Source: Zonotrichia leucophrys gambelii
Taxonomy: Eukaryota; Chordata; Aves; Passeriformes; Passerellidae
Direction: 5' to 3'
DNA: 64,000 nucleotides
NCBI RefSeq assembly: GCF_028769735.1
Contig: NC_088169.1
Span: forward strand, 43,305,229-43,369,228
Part shown: in pieces, positions 1-14,328 of the stretch
How positions within the stretch are numbered: position 1 is the first letter of the stretch
How the letters are laid out: each line of letters begins with the position of its first letter
Made by a program: the position numbers and the translations under genes
The notes under the pieces: generated by a model
What the model was told of the DNA's origin: nothing
Database searches by the model: none
The model's input: only the letters and a program-made list of their open reading frames with translations

Positions 1-204
1 GGATTAAGGGAATTGGTATGGTTTTAGGGGACCTACTTATCATGACCTTAAATTGGACAGGGGCTTAAACTACATGTAAAATTACAGGGACTAGGGTCAA
101 AGATGGCCTCTCTCAGACAAGTATATGGTTCATCTGATCTACAACAAAAGTGTCTAACACATGCTTTTATGCACTGCATTCAGGAGCTTTTGGATGAACA
201 AGAC
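1..204. other. Intron sequence, nothing recognised
   Basis: Plain AT-rich sequence upstream of the first LTR. The last bases before the LTR (AGAC) recur just after it, but this is too short to claim a target-site duplication. Confidence 0.5.
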
Positions 205-1397
205 TGTATTGGGTTTGCATGGCCAGGTTTTGGTAGGGGAGGGACTCCAGGGGTGGTTTCTGTGAGAAGCTCCAGCAGCTTCCCCCATGTCTGACAGAGC
301 CAATGGCAGCCGGCTCCAGGACAGCTCTGCAGGCCAAGGCTGGGCCAGTCAGAAATGACAGTAAAGTCTCTGTGATAACATTGTTAAGAAGGGGAAAAAA
401 GTCATTGTGGGGTGAGAACACGTGAGAGGAGCAGCCCTGCAGACACCAAGGTCAGTGCAGATGAGGAGCAGGAGGTGCTGCAGGTGCCAGAGCTGAGATT
501 CCCCTGCAGCCCCTGGTGCAGCCAGCCCATGGTGAGGAAGCTGAGACCCTGCAGCCCATGGAGGTCCCTGGGGACACAGAGACCCACCCCCAGCCCATGG
601 AGGGCCCTGGGGACACAGAGATAAGATCCAGCCCCAGCCCATGGAGGTCCCTGGGGACACAGAGATCCACCCCCAGCCCATGGAGGTCCCTGGGGATACA
701 GAGATCCACCCCAGCCCATGGGGGATGCCCACACCAGGGCAGGGGGTGCCTGGCAGGAGGCTGTGGCCCCGTGGGAGGCCTGTGCTGGGGCCTGCGCTGG
801 GGCCTGTGCTGGGGCAGGGCCCTGCAGATCTGTGCAGAGAGGAGCCCACCCTGGAGCAGGTTTGCTGGCAGGACTTGGGAGCCTGTGAAGGACCCACATG
901 GAACAGGCTGTGTCTGAAGGACTGCACCCATGGAAGAGGGACCCATGCTGCAGCAGTTTTGGGAGGACTCATGGGATGAACTCACATTGCAGCAATTTAC
1001 AGAGAGCTGTTGCTCATGGCAGGGACCCCACGGTGAAGCAGGGGAAGGACTCCTCTCCCTGAGCTGCAGGAGAAGCCTCAGGTCATGAACCAGAACCCCC
1101 ATTGCCTCTCTTTCTCTGCCACTGGGGAAGGAGGTTGAGCTAGGAAGAAGAAAGGGGGAGAGTGTTTTTAACGTATATTTTACTACTCATTTTCATGCTC
1201 TGATTTTGTTAGTAATAAATTTAATTAATATCTCTAAGTTTAGCCCGGTTTGCCCATGATAGTATTTGGTGAGTGAGCTCTCTCTGTCCTTATGTCAGCT
1301 GATGAACTCTTCATTATGTTTTATCTGCCCTGTCCAGCTGCTTAGGGGAGTGATAGAGTGGCTCTGGTGAGTGCCTGGCCTCCAGCCAGGGTCAACA
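205..1397 (+). mobile_element. ERV LTR, family A copy 1 (ERVL-like solo LTR)
   Basis: The element starts TGTATTGGGTTTGCATGG and ends near CCAGCCAGGGTCAACA. These are the termini of a common avian endogenous-retrovirus LTR that I recognise by its internal phrases (CTTCCCCCATGTCTGACAGAGCC, CCTGCAGACACCAAGGT). A TATA-like TTAAGAAGGGG segment near 385 and an AATAAA signal at 1214-1219 set the orientation as plus, antisense to GPC5. No retroviral gag, pol or env frame is present, so it is a solo LTR or LTR relic. It is longer than the copy at 28258 because of an internal tandem expansion. Assignment to class III (ERVL) is by family resemblance only. Open frames through it are GC-rich chance frames. 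Confidence 0.8.
555..725 (+). repeat. Minisatellite of about 39 bp inside LTR-A copy 1
   Basis: Four tandem units begin CCCATGGAGGTCCCTGGGGA at 555, 594, 638 and 677, followed by a partial unit at 715. Unit lengths are 39, 44, 39 and 38 bp. Units 1, 3 and 4 are nearly identical; unit 2 carries a 5-bp insertion and several changes. The other two family A copies in the window lack this expansion, so it arose in this copy or its subfamily. Confidence 0.85.
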
Positions 1398-4300
1398 GAC
1401 TAAAAAGTCATCATGGGAACAGAAACAAAACCCCAGCTTTTCCATCACCCCAGGAAGAGTTATATTATCCAGCAGAACTACCAGGACTTCTGTTCCTTGA
1501 TTTCAGTTCTGCCCCTTGCACCTCACATTGCTGGCTGTGCAGTGGCACAGCTTTACCAGAAGGACATCATGCCTGTGTGCTCTGTCTGTGCTTGAGAACT
1601 CTCAGACTCTCATGAGGATACAAGTTTAAAGCCCCTGGGGACAGGAATGAAAAGCTCCAGATATTCCAGTCCTGAAGCTCTACTTCACCACTCAGATAAC
1701 AACTTTTTGTTGAGAAAATTTTGGCATGTCAGCATACACTATAGTGTCTCCTAAAATGCAAACTATGTCATAAAAAGTGAGATGCTGATGAAACTCCCTG
1801 AGAAGAGATAGGAACAAGCTGATCTATGTGACCCTATCAATGTATCTTAAAAGCTGATGTGCCATTTCTTTTCACATTTTGCCACAGACCAGATGTGCTT
1901 TGATATGCAACATGTTTGAACAGCTAATTAATATTTAAAAGTGTCATTCTGGCATAATCTGTATAAACGTACATTTGGAATTCACAACATCCTGTCAAAT
2001 ACAATTTTTAAAAAATTGTATTCAGTAAAATGGTTATGAATGCCTATATGGGTTGCAAATATTTCTGACTTTATTGAAGAAAATGCAGGGTTTTTTTCTG
2101 TCATTTTTGCTATTTCTTCCTTCAGAAAATGAGATTCACCTTCAAGTATATAAACGCAGGAAAAAAATATTTCCAATTAACAGCCTTTTGAAAAAAATCC
2201 ATTACATCTATTTTCTTAAAAGTAGTAGGTTTCTCCTTCAAAGTCAGAAGTCATTAACAAAAACTTCCTAGAATAATTTCATTTCAATTTAAGTACAAAT
2301 TTTAAGATTAAACCATCTCTCATTGGAGAAAAGGGATGCAGTAATTTTATAGTTTTGTAGAAAAGAGAAACAAAATTATATCTTCACTTCCAAAAGTACA
2401 ACTAGTTTGCATATATATTTAATATTTATATAATCATATTTAGAGTTAACTATAGCTAAATAAAGAATTTACACATTTAAAATCCCAGTGGTACTATTTC
2501 CTTAAGAAGAGTTTCTGAGCTTTTCTGCAACACTGGGTGGGGTACAGCTACAGTCAAAGAAGACCAATCACAACATTTCCTTTTTAGCCAAATAGTTAAC
2601 ACTAAATATAAGCCACTTGTGGCCTTGTAACTTTTCTCAAACAGCTATATTCACCATTTCGCAAAACATAATAAATGTGTCTATGAGTATAAATGTAATC
2701 ACAAATAGCTTTCCTAGCAGAAATTGAGTACATTTTTAATCTAAATGTACCAATAAGTAATAACAGTAAATTAAAAAATCAGTAAGATAATGCACCTACT
2801 AACTTTTCAATAAGTCAGGACAGTTTGTGGAACTTAATAAGTTATCTTAAAAAAAAATCATGCTTTGCTAGAGTATTTAATTCAGTGGTGATAATACAGA
2901 GCACATTTTACAAAAATACTACACAGCAAGCAGTGGTGCTTTGCATGATAACAATGAAGGGTACAAGTAATCTGCCCCACATCATATATATAGATATTTT
3001 AAATCTTTTTTCCCAAGAACTGGTTTAAAACTTTGTCTTTTTCACAAGATGTTAAATATGTCAGATGAATAATTCTCTAAAATACTTATTTATGCTTATA
3101 GGTTACAAAATAATGTATTTTATTTAAAATATAGGTGTTCTGTATTGCAGACTATAGGGTAGATAAAAAATTATAATCAATTTTCTCAGATACTGAGTCT
3201 TAGATAGTCAAAGCTTTCCATTTTAATATTGTTGGAGTTAGCTTTGCAATCAGATATTGCCTAAGATCTTGAAATGAAACATGTCCCTTCCTCAGCATGA
3301 CTTCATACTTTCCAAAGCTCTACTTTAAGAAGGTCTACTGGTTTATAGTTCTGTGAAGCCACTGAAAGCTATGCTGTTGTGTGCCCTTTTCCAAGTGTAT
3401 TTTAAAATCAATTTTTCCTACACAAAATATAATGCATCTAATCAAGTTTGGGTGACTTCTATATTTAATAAAGAAGTAGTTATTTATGGCACACAATGGT
3501 TAACAGCAACATGTTGATTCATTAGAAATCAAGTTATATTATCTATATGATAAACTATCAACAGCAGATATTTAATTATTGATATAGCCACAGTTTAAAA
3601 GATTTTTTTAGGATGCAGTAATTACTACATACCAGTTTTTAATTTAAATTTTTTTTTGTCTTTTAAAACTCACAGATTACTTTTGTAAAAAGCTTCATAT
3701 CCCAGGCTACCAAGGGCTTGTTCATATGAGCTTCATGTTCTGAATTTGAATATTTTATGTGTTTTTCAGTGAAAAGGAAAGGAAGGGAAGAAAGAGCTGA
3801 CATAGCTCAGTCTATGGGGCTTTTTCATACAATACATCAGTTGGAAAACTTCCAACAAAAAAAATGAGGACATTTTTCTCCAGGGAGAGAGGAAAAAAAT
3901 AGCTATATTTTTGATATATACATGCATGGACACATGTAGCCTGAATTATAAATATATAGTTTTATAGATATGTGAGTGAAGTAAACAGCACCAGGTAAAA
4001 AAATTCTTTTCAGTGCCATAACTCTATTTTTGTACTGGCTCTAGGAGCTCCAGGTATGATTAGACTCTAAACTATAAATAAATAAATATATAAAGTGCAA
4101 TCACATCCTTTGAAGGAAAAAAGCATGATAAAGGAAGAGACATTGACATTCAGGAGACCTTTTTCTCTCTGAATCTGTTGTTACAGCAATGTAAATTACA
4201 GCATTAGCTCATGAACTGTTTCAAAAGCAGACTTTCAAAGGTGATCACTTGAGTTTATTAAGGACATTTCCACTGTTCTCAAAATATGTCATTGAAACAA

Positions 4301-7300
4301 CTTTGTGTTTTCTGTAGCAAACAATTATGTATTGTTGGATTGCTGTGTTGAAAAGTTTAAACCTTTCATCTTTGATGCTCTTGCATTTCAGAGAAACATG
4401 AACTCTATTTATTGTATGAAGTTTCTAAAGCCTTTCCCTGTGGAAGACAGACTGTACATAAACATAAGATACTGCATCACAAAACTGGAGAAATCTTCCT
4501 TTATTCATATTCTGTTCATATTTCTGTTCATACTGACTCTTAATGAAGTAAATGGGAATGTTGCCGCTGACTTTGTTAGATCTGGAATTTGACTCCTCAA
4601 ATTTGTTTCCTCTTACCTTCAAGAATCCCAAAGCATTCTTATCCCTTTTTCTCAGACTCCTCCTTTACTTATAGATCCTTCCCTCACTAATTCCCTCTCA
4701 GGTAGAAAGAAGACAATGTATCTGCAAACTCATTTTTTGTTTCCATTAAGGTCTAGACCACAAAGCACTTGGTAGTGTCTCTGCTTGTCTGTAACACATA
4801 TAACTCTCAGGTTCCTTCCCTAAGTGACTTACAGCCCTCAGCTAGCATTTGAGTTAAAGCCTTTTTCCTTGATTTTATGTCTAAATTGGTCCTTTTGCTC
4901 TCTCAATTATGATTAAAAGCTTCCTTAAGTGAAAGAGCATTCTAATTTTTTTTAATGTCATCACTTTCAAAATGCTTAATCTGAGCAACTGTGGCCATAT
5001 TACATTATCTCTGTGATATATCACATATCTCTGTGATAGTTCTCTGTACAGCACATGGACAGGAACATAGATTCCTGGAGTCCAGTTCATTCTTTAATAG
5101 ATGGGTTATATGAGTTAAGGAGTCTGTACCAGACTAGGTAAGGTAAAGGTGAGGAATTGTAGAATACACCAAAGAGTGGAGTGGGGATGTGGTTTGCTTC
5201 AGAGTAAGCTACAGACCTGCAAGTAACTGCTACAGGAGCTCTAATGTAACAGGACTGAACAGTCTTCACTATGGTTGTGTAAACATGGAGAGGATTCTAA
5301 AAACACCTGGAATGTGTCACACTAACATGACAGCATTACTCTACACTTTACCAAGAGATGTGCAATAGGTAGGCACGGGGCAAAGCCCAGCTCTCTTTTG
5401 CATCCTCATTTATCCAATATCACTGGAGCTACATGAAGTATGAAGTCATGATTCATATGAAATTTTAGTTAAGTTGTTGGCCTCTAAGTTCATATTAAAA
5501 AAGAAAGATTAAGATCCAGGAAATGTTAGAACTGACAATTTGCTATATATATCTGGTAACTTGGAAAAGCCTGTGAGTGATAGGGGCTGCACTGAAATTT
5601 GTGTTCCCACTGGACTCCTGCTGAATGCCTGGCTTTGGTAGCTGGATACTGTGAAGCTGAATTGACAATTAATTTGATGAACTTCAGCTCCAAAGAACAC
5701 AAATCACTTCAGCCTCTTCCAGTATAAAAGAGATTACTTCTGTTGTAAAGCAAAGAAGAAATATCTTTTTAATTTCTTGCAGTCAACGGATTCTATCTTT
5801 GCCTTTTGGTTTTGGAGCAAGTACTCCAAATAAACTCCCATACAAGTTGCTGTAATGAAATCCCCGTTAAAAGAAGTTATAGACAAACTGACATAGATAA
5901 AATGCATTTTTAAAGAAGATCATGGATAAAATATATGCTTGATATTGCTCCTTCTATTATGCCCTTTACTACATTTTGCAATATCAATAACCTAATAATA
6001 ACTCTCTTCAGTGCACTATTCAATTACTACAATAGGAAAACTTGAATTTGTTTTTAAAATATTATAAACCAGACCTGTGACTATTATAAATAAATTAATT
6101 AGAATAATCCTTAAAATAGTTATGTTTTTAAAACAAAGCTAATTTTTGGAGAATAGATTGTTTTTAAATTCTACCCATTACCAATTTATTTTAACCCCTT
6201 TTTTCACTGCCACTTTTCCTTTCTAATAATTCTGTATTTTTTCCATATTTTTATCCTAAATACATAAACCTTTAAATACAGATTGCAATCCTGAAATTAA
6301 ACTAGCCTACCTTATTCATCTGGCCTGCTCCTATGGGTCTAAATATCCACTGGCATCTGGTAACAAGGCTGCCTGCAGCACTGGAACAGGAAATGCTATG
6401 AAATCATAGTAGTGAAGATATCATTTAATGGGGCCATATGTACAATCCACTATGCAAGTTTGCTTGTTCTTTAAACAAAATCATCGCCGTGTCACAGGTG
6501 GACGGAAATATGCACCAAGATTTTTGAAGCATTTAGTCTCAGCAGCCTCTTCTTTTCCAGCTTTTGCTTATTTATGGTCTATTTTCCAGTGTTCAAATCC
6601 TAATACATCTCACTAATTTAACTGTTATGTGCAAAAAGATTTTGTGCTATGGAAAATAAATTATTAGTTCAACTTGCATATCATATCTGTTTTATTAATA
6701 GGTGAGTGGTTATTAGAAGATACATACTGATCATTTATTCAGGAACATATAAATGTATATGAATCATGAAGAGAGGAAGGGAAATTGTTCCCATTTCCAC
6801 ATTTTTAATAGAAATAATATTTTATCAGATTTTATAAATCAAAGCTGCTCCGTGTTTTATTTCCTCTCAAGTGTTCATATTTTCCTTGAATTAAGTTTTT
6901 ATTTATATATGAACTTCATAGTAAGTTTTGCTATCTTACAAAAATAAAGGTTGCCATATGCTTTCATAAACAGAACATTTATTTGCTGTTATTAGCTTGC
7001 TGCATCAACACAGAGCAGATTGGTTTTGAAAGATGCAGTTTCAGACTGCCAAAGAAGATCCAGAAAAGAATGCACCATATTAAAACTAAAGTCCATTTCA
7101 TGAGGATCTCTTCTTTGAATGAGGTTTGATTATATAGGGCCTACTGCAATGTCAAGACTGCAATCTAAAAAAGGCTGGGGCTCCATCCTGCTTTTTTCAT
7201 ATTTTTTTCAAATTTCAGTATAACTGGAAAAACATGAAATCATTATAGTAATAAGCATATTGGAAATTATAGTAACAAACATACTGACCTACCTTCTCTT

Positions 7301-10300
7301 TACTTGTTTCTTTTTCTGTTGTTCTACACCTTTATTTGCAATGTTTTAAATAGTGCTTTCTTTATACTCTAGAAGTTATATAAAGTTGTTCAACACAGCA
7401 TCAAAATAGATACAAGGACATGCATTTGAAATGGATATTTCTAACAACTAGATTAGATTTTCAATGATCTGACTGACATTAATCTCTTCAGAATGCAACA
7501 ATTCATAAAAAAACCCCAGCTTCAATTCTGTCTGGATTCATAAATATTCTAATCTCATTCTCACAGGTAAATAGTGATAAACTGTTAATGTAATTTAGCA
7601 TTCTGAACTGATAATTTCAATTTATTTTCCATTATACAGGGCAATATTTTCTTCATTATTTTTGTTTCTTTGTACAGTGTCATTTTGGTTAATAACAGCA
7701 AGGTAATTCAAACTTGAATGAGGAAGGTAAGATACATCTTATTATCATTTCTCATAATACCTTATTTTTGACATAAATTTCTATGTTGCTTAAAAATCAT
7801 TGAAATGCTATTCTTTTTTTTTTTTAAGTAGTCATAAAATTAGAGTGCAGGAATTAGAATGCTGAAAGCTCAGGGGTAATTATATTTGTTATGCTGGCTG
7901 CATTGGTACAAAAGTTCCATGAAAAGTCACAAGCAGTTAGTTTTAAAGATTCTCAATGCATGTGAAATAAATGGAAGGAAGAGAATTTGACAGACTATTC
8001 AGTAAAACATTCTCACAGAAAAGGGATCTTCACATCACATCATTATCATGGCAAATAAACTATACACCACACACTGAAAATTTTAGAGATGCTATTTAAT
8101 GAAAAGATAAGAATTAGTGTACCAAATCTTCTTTAATTAAGATAAATTAATTTAGAAATCAATTATGAAAAATAATGTAATAAACTTGAAATGTAGTGGA
8201 AAATAGATTCTTCTAACCAGAGATTTTATAAATTAGCATTTTCTGAGCATTTAACAGAAGAGGGTTTAGGGAGTTTAGAAATGTATATGTAATAAACAAA
8301 ATGCTGATCTTAGTTTAAGAAAACACTATTTTTTGACTACTGAAATTAAGCATTAGGCATTAGACCATGTTCAAAGTTAGTGAATAATTCAGAATTTCTG
8401 TATGGAAAAATATCTATTTTTACTGAGCCTCTAGAAGTAACATCAAGATCATTTAAGTATATAATAAATTAGTGCTAATAACAAACAACACATTATTGGC
8501 ACATTTTGACTTTACAAAGTTAGGAAATCAGAATTCACTAGCTATGCACCAGGTGCCCCCAGTGGTAATTTAAGTAACTGCCCCTTACTCTTGTCTGCTG
8601 AGCTGGGTGCAGTGCCCTGCGTTCACCTGGAATAGCTGTGTGATTGCACAGAAGAAAAAATTATATGAATGGCTGTAATTTCAGAGAAGTCAGTTTCCCA
8701 GCCTTTATTTCTACACAGCTGCACAAGTGCCCATGCCAGAGCAGAAGTGATGCAGGGGCAGGAAGAGGTAACTGGGATGGAACAGAGATTCACAGGAGGA
8801 AAGAGACACCAAAGAAAGTCAATAATGTGTTACAGCTGGAATCACATGAAGGCCTCATAAACACTTCAATAAATTAGGGTTGCTAATTTAGATATCTGAG
8901 GGAAATACATAAAGACATGTAGTGACAGCATTCTTGCCCTTTCTTTCCCAAAGCATATATTTAATGTTGGTAAATAAGGTGAAAGTCAAGAAAAAATAGA
9001 GAATTCTCACCATTTGTACAAAATAAGAATTTTACTTTTAAGAAGCACTCAAAAGAAATTAAAGGAATGTTTTCAGGTATATTTACTAGCAGGACTTAAA
9101 CAAAAATTTCTTTTTTTTTAAATACCATTTTTAGCAGTGATGCTTTTTCTCCTCTCGTTTTCAGCCTAACAGTGAACCTTATTTTCCCATTTCTCTCTAG
9201 AAAGCAGCAAATAAGAACACAATAACATTTTTAACAGTTTACTGCAATGTTTCTTGGGACATTAACCATGAACCTTGTACTATCCTCATAGTTCTAGTGT
9301 GAAAGTTTTCTGTGTTTTGCATGGAAATTCTCTATTACTGAGATGTCATTTTCTCCATGATGTTTTGAGCTTCTTCTAAAATGCAAACCATTAAATTGCC
9401 AACATTTTTCCCTAGTCCCTGTACTAATAGAAAAAGGTGCCTGTATGGCAAACACTGCCAAATACTGCCAAATACATAATTTAGGGATTCAATCTGTATT
9501 TCCAATCAAACAATAGTAGCTATGCCTATTAAACTAGAAACTCAAAGGGAGAGTAGCAAGGTATAGAAGGAGCAATTGCTCTTTCCAAATGCCATAAGTC
9601 ACAGTTAGTTTGTATCCAGATTTTGGGAAGGTAGAGATCATTTAAATCTCAGGTCGGAAAAAAAGAAACGTAGGACAAATTGAAACCTTTTTCTGACCAT
9701 CTTTCTTTGGTTTCTAGGATAGTCCTTTGGCTCAGATACTTAGATGGCTGATGGAATATTGCTGTTATATATGGGAAAGCAATGCAGTCTATAGGGCAAG
9801 AAGACTCGTAAATTACACACAGGAAATGTTTACTGTTTTCCTGAAGGAGCAAATGTTAAGAAATTGCCCTGAAATTCAACATTATAAAAGCTTGTGGTAC
9901 AGGGCAGTAAGTTCCTACCTTATGAGCATTTCCACAGGATCTTAGTACATTCAAGCTCATTCAAGCACATAGGACAAAAATTAAGGCCCACCTCTATTTT
10001 TTCCTAACTTCCATGTATTTGACTTTGAAAATCTCAATTAAATTATTTTAATTTGTTTCTGAATACAATACAGTACAAAGGATATAACTGGATCAGGAAG
10101 GAGGTAATAACTACAATGAAACATGTTTGCTTCTGGGCACTCTTTTCATGTAAAAATGGAAATAGTTTAATTTAATTTTCTTCTCATTATGGCATGAGGG
10201 ACAGCTCACCCTATTGCTGAATGAATCCCACTATTAATGAACAATTCAATTTATGAGGTAATCATGCAAGCATTAATTTTTTTTTACAAATCTTATATTT

Positions 10301-11971
10301 CTAATATACAAATAATGATTATTTATTTATCTTACTTAGCTCCTCCCAATAACACTTAGAAGTTTTACTTATCTCCCCTTTACTTCAAACAAAACAAGAT
10401 TTTCTTATGTATCCTCAGCAGAGGGAGCCAGAAAATTCCCAATCCATGTGAAATCTGAAATTGAATAAACAACAGCAGTGACTGGCCTAGTCCTCTGACA
10501 TGAAGTGTAATATTCACATGACTTCTGAGAGATGCTGGTCCAGCATTAAGTGAAATTAATTCTTCATTGGACTCACATGTTCAGCACAATGACCTCAGTT
10601 TGCTCTTTTAAGGTGAGTCCAAGACTGGCACTCACAGACACTCCAGACAAAACAAATTCTCCACTAGTATTAGGATGGACTCCATTTTACCACAGATATT
10701 TGAAGAAGGAATTTTCTGTCCTCACCAAGCAAGACAGTGCCAATGTCTGGCCACGTATTGGCTTCTACAAATCTGAAACTGCTACGCTGGAAACACAGGA
10801 GGTCAGAAGTCAGTAGGTTTTATATCAGCCACATGTAACGTAATTCAAAATGTACAAAATAGATCTAATTAATTTACATCTACCTACAATTCTGTCTTTC
10901 TTACACCCTTAGGTCATTCATTATTTCTTGAAACAAAAGTACACTCCAGAGGTAAGTTTTGATTGAACTAAGTCTGGATGACAGCAGTGAAGCAGGTTAT
11001 TTTCTGGGCCCAAGATAAGTAATCCAGAAACACTTTTTTTTCCTTTTAATTTAATCCAGTTTGATCAACAGACAAATGGGCTAGTTTTATGTCTCCCTGT
11101 GTTTGGGGGTAGGTTGCAAGATCCAACTGAATTCTGGATTTCCTGGGAGAGAAAGTAGGACTAGGAAATAATCAATCTATGGCCAATGCCAGTTACTCCT
11201 TTAAAATATGGGCCACAAGTAATTAATATTTTAAACCATGTATAATTAAATAAATTTCCTCAAAAGAAGACACATTATTTAATTTAAAATTGATTTGATT
11301 TAATTAAGTGAAAAGCTATTTTGAAGGCCCTATGGCTGAAAAATGATGAAATGGAAAAATACAGTTCATAATAATGAAAAAGAAAGGTAAAGCCAGCATT
11401 TCTGTGCTTTAGCACTCTTTCAGAATAAAAGCACAGGACCACTTTTAACTAGTTCTGCAGCTAAAAGGTCTTGCCAAGCTTTCTTAATTTTGCGGAATGA
11501 GAAGGCCAGATTCCAAGCTCCAGTCTGGTAATTTGTCACAGGTAGCTACGCTGTTTTCCATGGTTATTTTTAACCTTCTAACTTGCTGTCCTTCCAATCT
11601 TTCTTTTCATTCTGCTGCTTTGTCTTCCACTAATGACTTCAGTTGTTATTTGTGTGAGGAAATAATGTAGTATTTGATTCATGGCTAATAAGGCTTTGAG
11701 AAGAAAGCCTCTGAAAGGAGAGATTATGTTTTGATGGACTAGATATTCAAGTAAAATTAAAATGAAATAGCTGTTGAAAATGCAAATACCTATTGCTTCC
11801 AAGCAAGTTTTCTATTTTAGAAAACTCATAATCTGTGCTCTGTGTTTAAGATAGACAGAGATATTAAGTTCACCTGAGAAAATATCTTACTATATATCGG
11901 AGTAGTGCAGAACAGGAATGCTTATATAGGTGAAGTGCAATTCTGCCCTCATCTTCCCTTACAGGGGAATA
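1398..11971. other. Intron, no gene recognised
   Basis: About 10.6 kb of AT-rich sequence with short homopolymer and TA-rich runs (for example AAATAAATAAATATATAAAG near 4075). Open frames of 60-95 codons occur on both strands but lack homology I recognise, have AT-driven composition and are not bracketed by convincing splice sites. A slightly GC-richer patch near 8545-8640 may be an old repeat scrap but could not be assigned. Confidence 0.5.
5007..5038. repeat. Short tandem duplication with an embedded palindrome
   Basis: ATCTCTGTGATA occurs at 5007-5018 and 5027-5038 (20-bp period). Between and overlapping them lies TGTGATATATCACA (5012-5025), a perfect 14-bp palindrome. Function unknown. 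Confidence 0.8.
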
Positions 11972-12013
11972 CCTCATATTTATCTGTCTCTACAGGGACA
12001 GATAAATATGAGG
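11972..12013. repeat. Perfect 17-bp inverted repeat with 8-bp loop
   Basis: CCTCATATTTATCTGTC (11972-11988) is followed, after TCTACAGG, by its exact reverse complement (11997-12013). The arms match without mismatch, so the RNA or single strand could form a stable short hairpin. It is too short for a typical pre-miRNA and shows no transposon termini. Confidence 0.9.
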
Positions 12014-14328
12014 CATCATCCACCAGGTGTTCTTGAAAGAAATCACTGAAGCAATTTAAAATTAATTACACACTATATTCAGGAAAACTATGAGCAAGGA
12101 CTCAAGCCTGAAAGAAGAAAGTAGATTGTCTGGGTTTTGGAACCAAAATGTCAGCAGAATTAAATAAGCATTTAACATATTTGTTTCTTCCAGAAAGTCC
12201 CCTGGTGAAATAGGATCATGACTTGAGGATATCTTCTTCTCTGTACATTATAGATAAATATACTGATGTTCTAAAGCTATAAATTCTAGAAAGCAGAATT
12301 TTGTCAATGAGGTTTATTCGGCTTTGAAAAGGAATATAATCAACAGATCCTCTAAAGCATTCTGAATGAGTATCTTCATTTCAGAAGTAGTGTGGATAAA
12401 AAATAAGAAATGCCTGTGAAACATCTAAAAAATGGGAGACTATCTTGCCTACCTTGTCAAATGAAATAAGATCAGCATTTAATGAGTAGTAAAAGTGAGA
12501 AATGCAAATATAATTATCTTATCTTGTCTCCTGTTCTGGTCTCCTGCTTCAAATCCAACAAGTATTCCCCTAGAAAAGAAATTGTAAATATTTCTACTCA
12601 AGTTGCACCATGCTTTGTGTGGAGAATTACCATAGCACTTACACACATATTAACAGTACACCAGGAAAATTATGCTACTGTGTTGAAATTTACTGCTTAG
12701 GGACTCAATAGGTTTTTTAATAGGTTTAGTATTTCAAATAGGTCAGATCTGGATGGGTTGACAGTCACAGAATTTGCTGGTAATCAGCACACAAACTGCT
12801 TCAAATTGTGGAAATTCTTCACAGACATGTTTAATGGAACAAGACGTGGGAAAAAAATTCCCTTACTTTTTCTCGATTTTGGAAATGACTGATGTAATTC
12901 TTTTTCTTTCAGATTTCCACAGACAGAAGAAGAAAGCTTAATCAGAGAAGTATAATGTTTGACCAGTCAATAAGCAGGGAAGAGCAGTGATTTATAAGAG
13001 AAATTACTGCATCACTTTGATTACCTATGATTTGAAAAAGTGAAAACTATGAATATTTGTAAATAATCAAAGTGAATAACCTGTCTTCCTCCTCTTCCCA
13101 CAACACATTTTGAATTGAGAGTACACATTAGAATTAAAATTATTTTAGAAAGTTAAAAATAGCAATCGTAACTTGTTTGTATAGGACATTTTGACTAGCA
13201 CCTTCCTTTACAAATCCCTAAATATATTTCCATGGGATTATGGTGGATTAAATGACTGTTCAGGGTAAAACTGGCAGAATTAGGTCCTAGGAGATTTCCT
13301 GTGCTATGCTATGATCCCAGAAGAGAAGGAGTAGGAATTACACTACTAAAATTATTAAAGCCAAATGGGATTTATTATTTAATATACCATTTGAGAAACT
13401 TTTCTGCATTAACAGGAGGACAGACAGGATGACATGGAACTACATATTTTACTTGAGTCTCATTTGTCACTATCAACTTGGTCTTTGACAAAGGTATTGC
13501 TACTTTAGTTTATTTTTAAATCTGAGAAAAAATAATTATTTATATTCCCTGAATATATTAAAATTATCAGCTCATGAAATAAACCTTTTTACAGAAGGGT
13601 TGGGTTTTTTTCATTGCGCGTTTTTATTTGGAGCTTTTGGTTCTTTTTGGTTTTAGGATGGAGAGAGAGACAGGAGAATACAAAATTGTGGCCTATGGGA
13701 TGGGAAAAATAGGACCTGAGAAATTATATTGTGATTTATTTCATGAAAAGAAAATATAACTTCTCACTTTACACTGAAAATGAGACATTTGAGAAAATGC
13801 AAAACTGAATTTGCTTAATACAATGCATCAATTGAGAAATAGCAAATGCAATACTTGATACCCCATCCACTGTAAATACTATCCTTTTATCTTATCTGCT
13901 TCAGCTGTACATTTTCTTACCAAAATGTTGCAGTATTCAAAAACTATTCAAAATGTTTTCTGTGAGATTTTTTTAGGAGAACAACTGAAGAGTAGTAGGT
14001 GTGCATCAAAAGGACTCAGGAGATCTTTGAAACTATAAATAATCTACAAAACTCTGTCATTCTGAGTTCATTCATATAATTAAAAGACACAGAAAGACAC
14101 ATCTTGCAACTTTAGATATCTGCCAACGGCAAGAATCTAAAGGTCCTAAAGTTCTAAATTGCATTTTAACATACTAATATGTCAGTAATAAAATTAAAAT
14201 CCTGGCAAGGGGAAGGATGAATAAAGGCAAAAGATATCTTTGGAGAAATTATGTAAATTTGTGGAGAAACATCAATTTTAAATCTTGTGAGAAGAGTGGC
14301 TAAGAAGATTTGATTATATCTTATACTT
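12014..14328. other. Intron, nothing recognised
   Basis: AT-rich intron sequence without repeats I could assign or supportable exons. Confidence 0.5.

Noticed and set aside
349..1102. Long frames (165-216 codons) on the minus strand and 112-133 codons on the plus strand
   Set aside because: They lie inside a GC-rich LTR with a minisatellite. The proline/glycine-rich repeats come from the 39-bp unit and not from selection on protein.
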